From positions 1-24,134 of the forward strand of contig MERE01000184.1 in the NCBI GenBank assembly GCA_001771975.1: a stretch of 24,134 bases of DNA, read 5' to 3'. Shown here piece by piece: positions 21,844 through 24,134 of this stretch. This stretch comes from Betaproteobacteria bacterium RIFCSPLOWO2_02_FULL_68_150 (GTDB taxonomy: Bacteria > Pseudomonadota > Gammaproteobacteria > Burkholderiales > SG8-39). A program made the position numbers and the translations under genes. How positions within the stretch are numbered: position 1 is the first letter of the stretch; every line of letters starts with the position of its first letter. The notes beneath the pieces were generated by a model. It was not told the DNA's origin, did no database searches, and was given only the letters and a program-made list of their open reading frames with translations.

Positions 21844-22273
21844 TGCCGAAGCCGCTGGCGCCGCGAGTCGACGCGCGAAACTCCTCGACCACCTCGAACG
21901 CAACCTGCTGCACCGGAACCACGACCAGCTGGGCGATGCGCTCCAGGGGCTGCACGGTAAACGCGGCGCGGCCGCGGTTCCACACCGAGACCAGGATCGG
22001 TCCCTGATAATCGGAGTCGATCAGCCCCACCAGGTTGCCGAGCACGATGCCGTGCTTGGCGCCCAGCCCCGAGCGCGGCAGCACCAGCGCGGCATAGCCC
22101 GGATCCGCGAGATGGATCGCGATGCCTGACGGAATCAGTTGCGAATCCCCCGGCTCGAGCACCAGCGCCGTGTCCAGGCAGGCGCGCAGATCGAGTCCCG
22201 CCGCCCCGGGCGTGGCGTAGTGCGGCAGCAACTCGCGCACCCGGGGATCGAGCACGCGAACTTCCAGGCGCAT
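21830..22273 (-). CDS. dut: dUTP diphosphatase (dUTPase)
   Basis: Dut hydrolyses dUTP to dUMP and diphosphate, keeping uracil out of DNA. The 147-residue protein is the usual trimeric type with all five motifs in order: PGAAGLDLRA (22-31), PRSGLGAKHGI (66-76), GLIDSDYQG (83-91, with catalytic Asp86 and uracil-stacking Tyr89), ERIAQLVV (111-118) and RGASGFGSTG (137-146). The ATG at 22271-22273 overlaps the coaBC stop by one base. A GTG immediately before it is in frame but not needed. Confidence 0.97.
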   Translation of the reverse strand: MRLEVRVLDPRVRELLPHYATPGAAGLDLRACLDTALVLEPGDSQLIPSGIAIHLADPGYAALVLPRSGLGAKHGIVLGNLVGLIDSDYQGPILVSVWNRGRAAFTVQPLERIAQLVVVPVQQVAFEVVEEFRASTRGASGFGSTGR

Positions 22274-23475
22274 CACCGCCTGCGCTGCCTGGCCGCCATG
22301 AGCGCGGCGACGTGCGCGACCAGCTTGCGCGCCAGTTCGATTTTCGGCCCGCGCCCGAGCGGATGCTCGCCGTTGTCGTCGAACAGCGTAATCGCGTTAT
22401 CGTCGGATCCGATCGCCTCCTGCGCCAGATTGGCCGCCAGCAGCGGGATGCCCTTGCGGGCGCGCTTTTCGCGCGCATGTTCGCCGAGCTTTTCGCTCTC
22501 GGCGGCGAAACCGACGCAAAACGGCGCCGCGCGCTGTTTCGCTACCCAGGCGAGGATGTCCGGATTCTCGACCAGCTCCAGCCGCGGTCCCTCGCCGGCG
22601 CGCTTCTTGATCTTCTGCGCAACGCGATTCGCGACGCGGTAATCGGACACCGCGGCCACCGACACGAAAATGTCGCTCGTCCCGGCGGCGGCCTTTACGG
22701 CGTCGAACATCTCCTGCGCGGTTCGCACGTCGACCCGCGCGAGCCCCGCCGGCGTGGCCAGGGCGACCGGTCCGCTGATCAGCGTCACTTCGGCGCCCGC
22801 CTCGCGCGCCGCGCGCGCCACGGCAAAACCCATCTTGCCGGAGCTTGCGTTGGTGATCACGCGCACCGGGTCGATCGGCTCCTCGGTCGGGCCGGCGGTG
22901 ACGAGCACCCGCTTGCCGGCGAGCGACTTGGGCTGAAAAAACGCCTCGATCTCGGCGAGAATTCCCGCCGGCTCGAGCATGCGGCCCATGCCGGTTTCGC
23001 CGCACGCCTGGTCGCCCGCCACCGGGCCCGCGATCGCAACGCCGTCGTCGCGCAGCGCCAGCAGGTTGCGCTGGGTCGCGGGGTTGTCCCACATCTCGAC
23101 GTTCATCGCCGGAGCCACGAGCAGCGGACAGCGGCGCGCAAGCACCAGGGTCGTCAGCAGGTCGTCGGCGAGGCCGTGCGCGGCCTTGGCGATGAAGTCG
23201 GCGCTCGCCGGGGCCACCACGATCAGGTCGCGGTCGCGCGACAGCTCGATATGCGCCATGTTGTCGGCGACTCGCGGGTCCCACAGGTCGCTCCAGGCGG
23301 TCTGGCCGGTGAGCGCCTGCAGCGTGGCGACGCCGACGAAGTGCGTTGCCGCCTCGGTGAGCACGGCGCGAACGTCGCAGCCCGCCCTGACCAGCGAGCG
23401 CGCCAGTTCGGCCGACTTGTAGGCGGCAATGCCGCCGGTCAGGCCGAGCAGGATGCGCTTGCCCTTGAGAGTCAT
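22273..23475 (-). CDS. coaBC: Bifunctional phosphopantothenoylcysteine decarboxylase / phosphopantothenate-cysteine ligase
   Basis: This enzyme performs two successive steps of coenzyme A synthesis: ligation of cysteine to 4'-phosphopantothenate (CoaB) and decarboxylation (CoaC). It has 400 residues. The CoaC half has LLGLTGGIAAYKS for FMN binding, catalytic His75 (AHIELS), the PAMN motif (122-125) and Cys158 in ACGETGMGRM, at the same numbers as in E. coli. The CoaB half begins at about residue 185 and has LVTAGPTEEPIDPVR, ITNASSGKMG (Asn209) and the AAVSDYR...KIKK lysine region. The start ATG (23473-23475) gives MTLKGKRILLG; sequence upstream is not coding in style. It is the first gene of a coaBC-dut unit. 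Confidence 0.97.
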   Translation of the reverse strand: MTLKGKRILLGLTGGIAAYKSAELARSLVRAGCDVRAVLTEAATHFVGVATLQALTGQTAWSDLWDPRVADNMAHIELSRDRDLIVVAPASADFIAKAAHGLADDLLTTLVLARRCPLLVAPAMNVEMWDNPATQRNLLALRDDGVAIAGPVAGDQACGETGMGRMLEPAGILAEIEAFFQPKSLAGKRVLVTAGPTEEPIDPVRVITNASSGKMGFAVARAAREAGAEVTLISGPVALATPAGLARVDVRTAQEMFDAVKAAAGTSDIFVSVAAVSDYRVANRVAQKIKKRAGEGPRLELVENPDILAWVAKQRAAPFCVGFAAESEKLGEHAREKRARKGIPLLAANLAQEAIGSDDNAITLFDDNGEHPLGRGPKIELARKLVAHVAALMAARQRRR

Positions 23476-23509
23476 CGGAGCGTCGTCAGGCGCGTTAAAG
23501 GGAGTGCGG

Positions 23510-23538
23510 ATTCTAGGGGATTGGGGAGGACATGGCCA
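23510..23538 (-). promoter_or_regulatory. Promoter of coaBC-dut
   Basis: On the minus strand TGGCCA (23538 down to 23533, four matches to TTGACA) and TAGAAT (23515 down to 23510) are spaced by 17 bp. The leader would be about 28 nt. The -35 lies inside the first codons of the divergent radC. Confidence 0.5.
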
Positions 23539-24134
23539 TTTCGGACTGGCCCGCGCAGGAGCGCCCGCGCGAGCGGCTGCTGGCGCTCGGACCCGCTGCG
23601 CTGAGCGACGCCGAGCTGCTCGCCGTGTTCCTGCGCACGGGCGTGCGCGGCAAGAGCGCGGTAGACGTCGCGCGCGAGCTGCTCGCACGGTTCGGCGGGC
23701 TCGCCGGACTGCTCGCTGCCGGGTGTGCCGCGCAAACCGTGAAAGGGCTCGGACCGGCCAAGGCCGCGCAGCTCGCCGCGGTGCTCGAAGTCGCCCGGCG
23801 CTGCCTGGGGGAGCAATTGCGCGGCGGCAACGCCCTCACTTCGCCCGCAGCGGTGCGTGATTACCTCCGCCTCGCGCTCGGCGCGCGCGAGCACGAGGTC
23901 TTCATGACGCTGTTCGTCGACGCGCAGCACCGGGTGATCCGCTCCGAAGAACTGTTCCGCGGTACCCTGACTCAGACGAGCGTCTATCCGCGCGAAATCG
24001 TCAAGGCGGCGCTCAGCGCAAACGCCGCCGCCGTGATCTTCGCCCACAACCACCCCTCCGGCGTGGCGCAACCCAGCCAGGCGGACGAACTGCTCACCCG
24101 CCAGCTCAAGGAAGCGCTCGCGCTGGTGGAGATC
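23532..24134 (+). CDS. radC: RadC family JAB/MPN protein, 3' end off the window
   Basis: The first 201 residues are present and the frame is open to the right edge. The N-terminal part has the RadC signature WPAQERPRERLLALGPAALSD and a helix-hairpin-helix-like segment VKGLGPAKAAQLAAV (about 70-84). The JAB/MPN domain shows HNHPSG (His172, His174) and the downstream SQAD (Ser182, Asp185), completing the metalloprotease-like JAMM pattern. RadC was once linked to DNA repair, but its real role is unclear. GGGGAGGA precedes the ATG at 23532. It is divergent from coaBC with a 56-bp spacer, a common arrangement in proteobacteria. Confidence 0.94.
   Translation, partial: MAISDWPAQERPRERLLALGPAALSDAELLAVFLRTGVRGKSAVDVARELLARFGGLAGLLAAGCAAQTVKGLGPAKAAQLAAVLEVARRCLGEQLRGGNALTSPAAVRDYLRLALGAREHEVFMTLFVDAQHRVIRSEELFRGTLTQTSVYPREIVKAALSANAAAVIFAHNHPSGVAQPSQADELLTRQLKEALALVEI

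Overview
The window is about 24 kb of very GC-rich, densely packed bacterial DNA. The gene set and order (DUF192 protein, icd, cold-shock protein, clpS-clpA, and radC/coaBC-dut) look like a betaproteobacterial chromosome, Burkholderiales or Nitrosomonadales in the broad sense. I infer this from recalled gene order and protein style, not from a search. Almost every base is coding. I see no tRNA, rRNA, CRISPR array, insertion sequence, integrase or prophage gene.

Left third (1-7380, mostly minus strand): a glycolate/hydroxypyruvate cluster reads hyi - glcD - glcE - (gap) - glcF - molybdopterin oxidoreductase - histone-deacetylase-family protein, the last running off the left edge. The genes overlap or nearly touch. 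The exception is a 202-bp gap between glcE and glcF, which holds an oppositely oriented 59-codon membrane-protein gene. GlcD, GlcE and GlcF would oxidise glycolate to glyoxylate; Hyi interconverts hydroxypyruvate and tartronate semialdehyde.

Middle (7403-12309, plus strand): a SulP-type anion permease, a 79-residue two-helix membrane protein, a TauE/SafE-like (TSUP) permease fused to two universal-stress (Usp) domains, and a stand-alone PuuD-like membrane domain. With the flavocytochrome c sulfide dehydrogenase genes further right, this suggests an organism that handles inorganic sulfur compounds.

Centre right (12310-15573): a secreted DUF192 protein and a lysine-rich exported repeat protein on the minus strand, separated by a strong terminator. 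Divergent from them is a translationally coupled pair, a TPR protein and a HupE/UreJ-type membrane protein with an EF-hand-like loop.

Right (15642-24134): housekeeping genes icd, csp, clpS and clpA, then the fccA-fccB pair, then dut and coaBC on the minus strand, and the start of radC on the plus strand.

The least explained items are the TSUP-Usp-Usp fusion with its small membrane partner, the small antisense gene inside the glc cluster, the TPR/HupE pair, and compact divergent promoters whose predicted transcripts would be leaderless.
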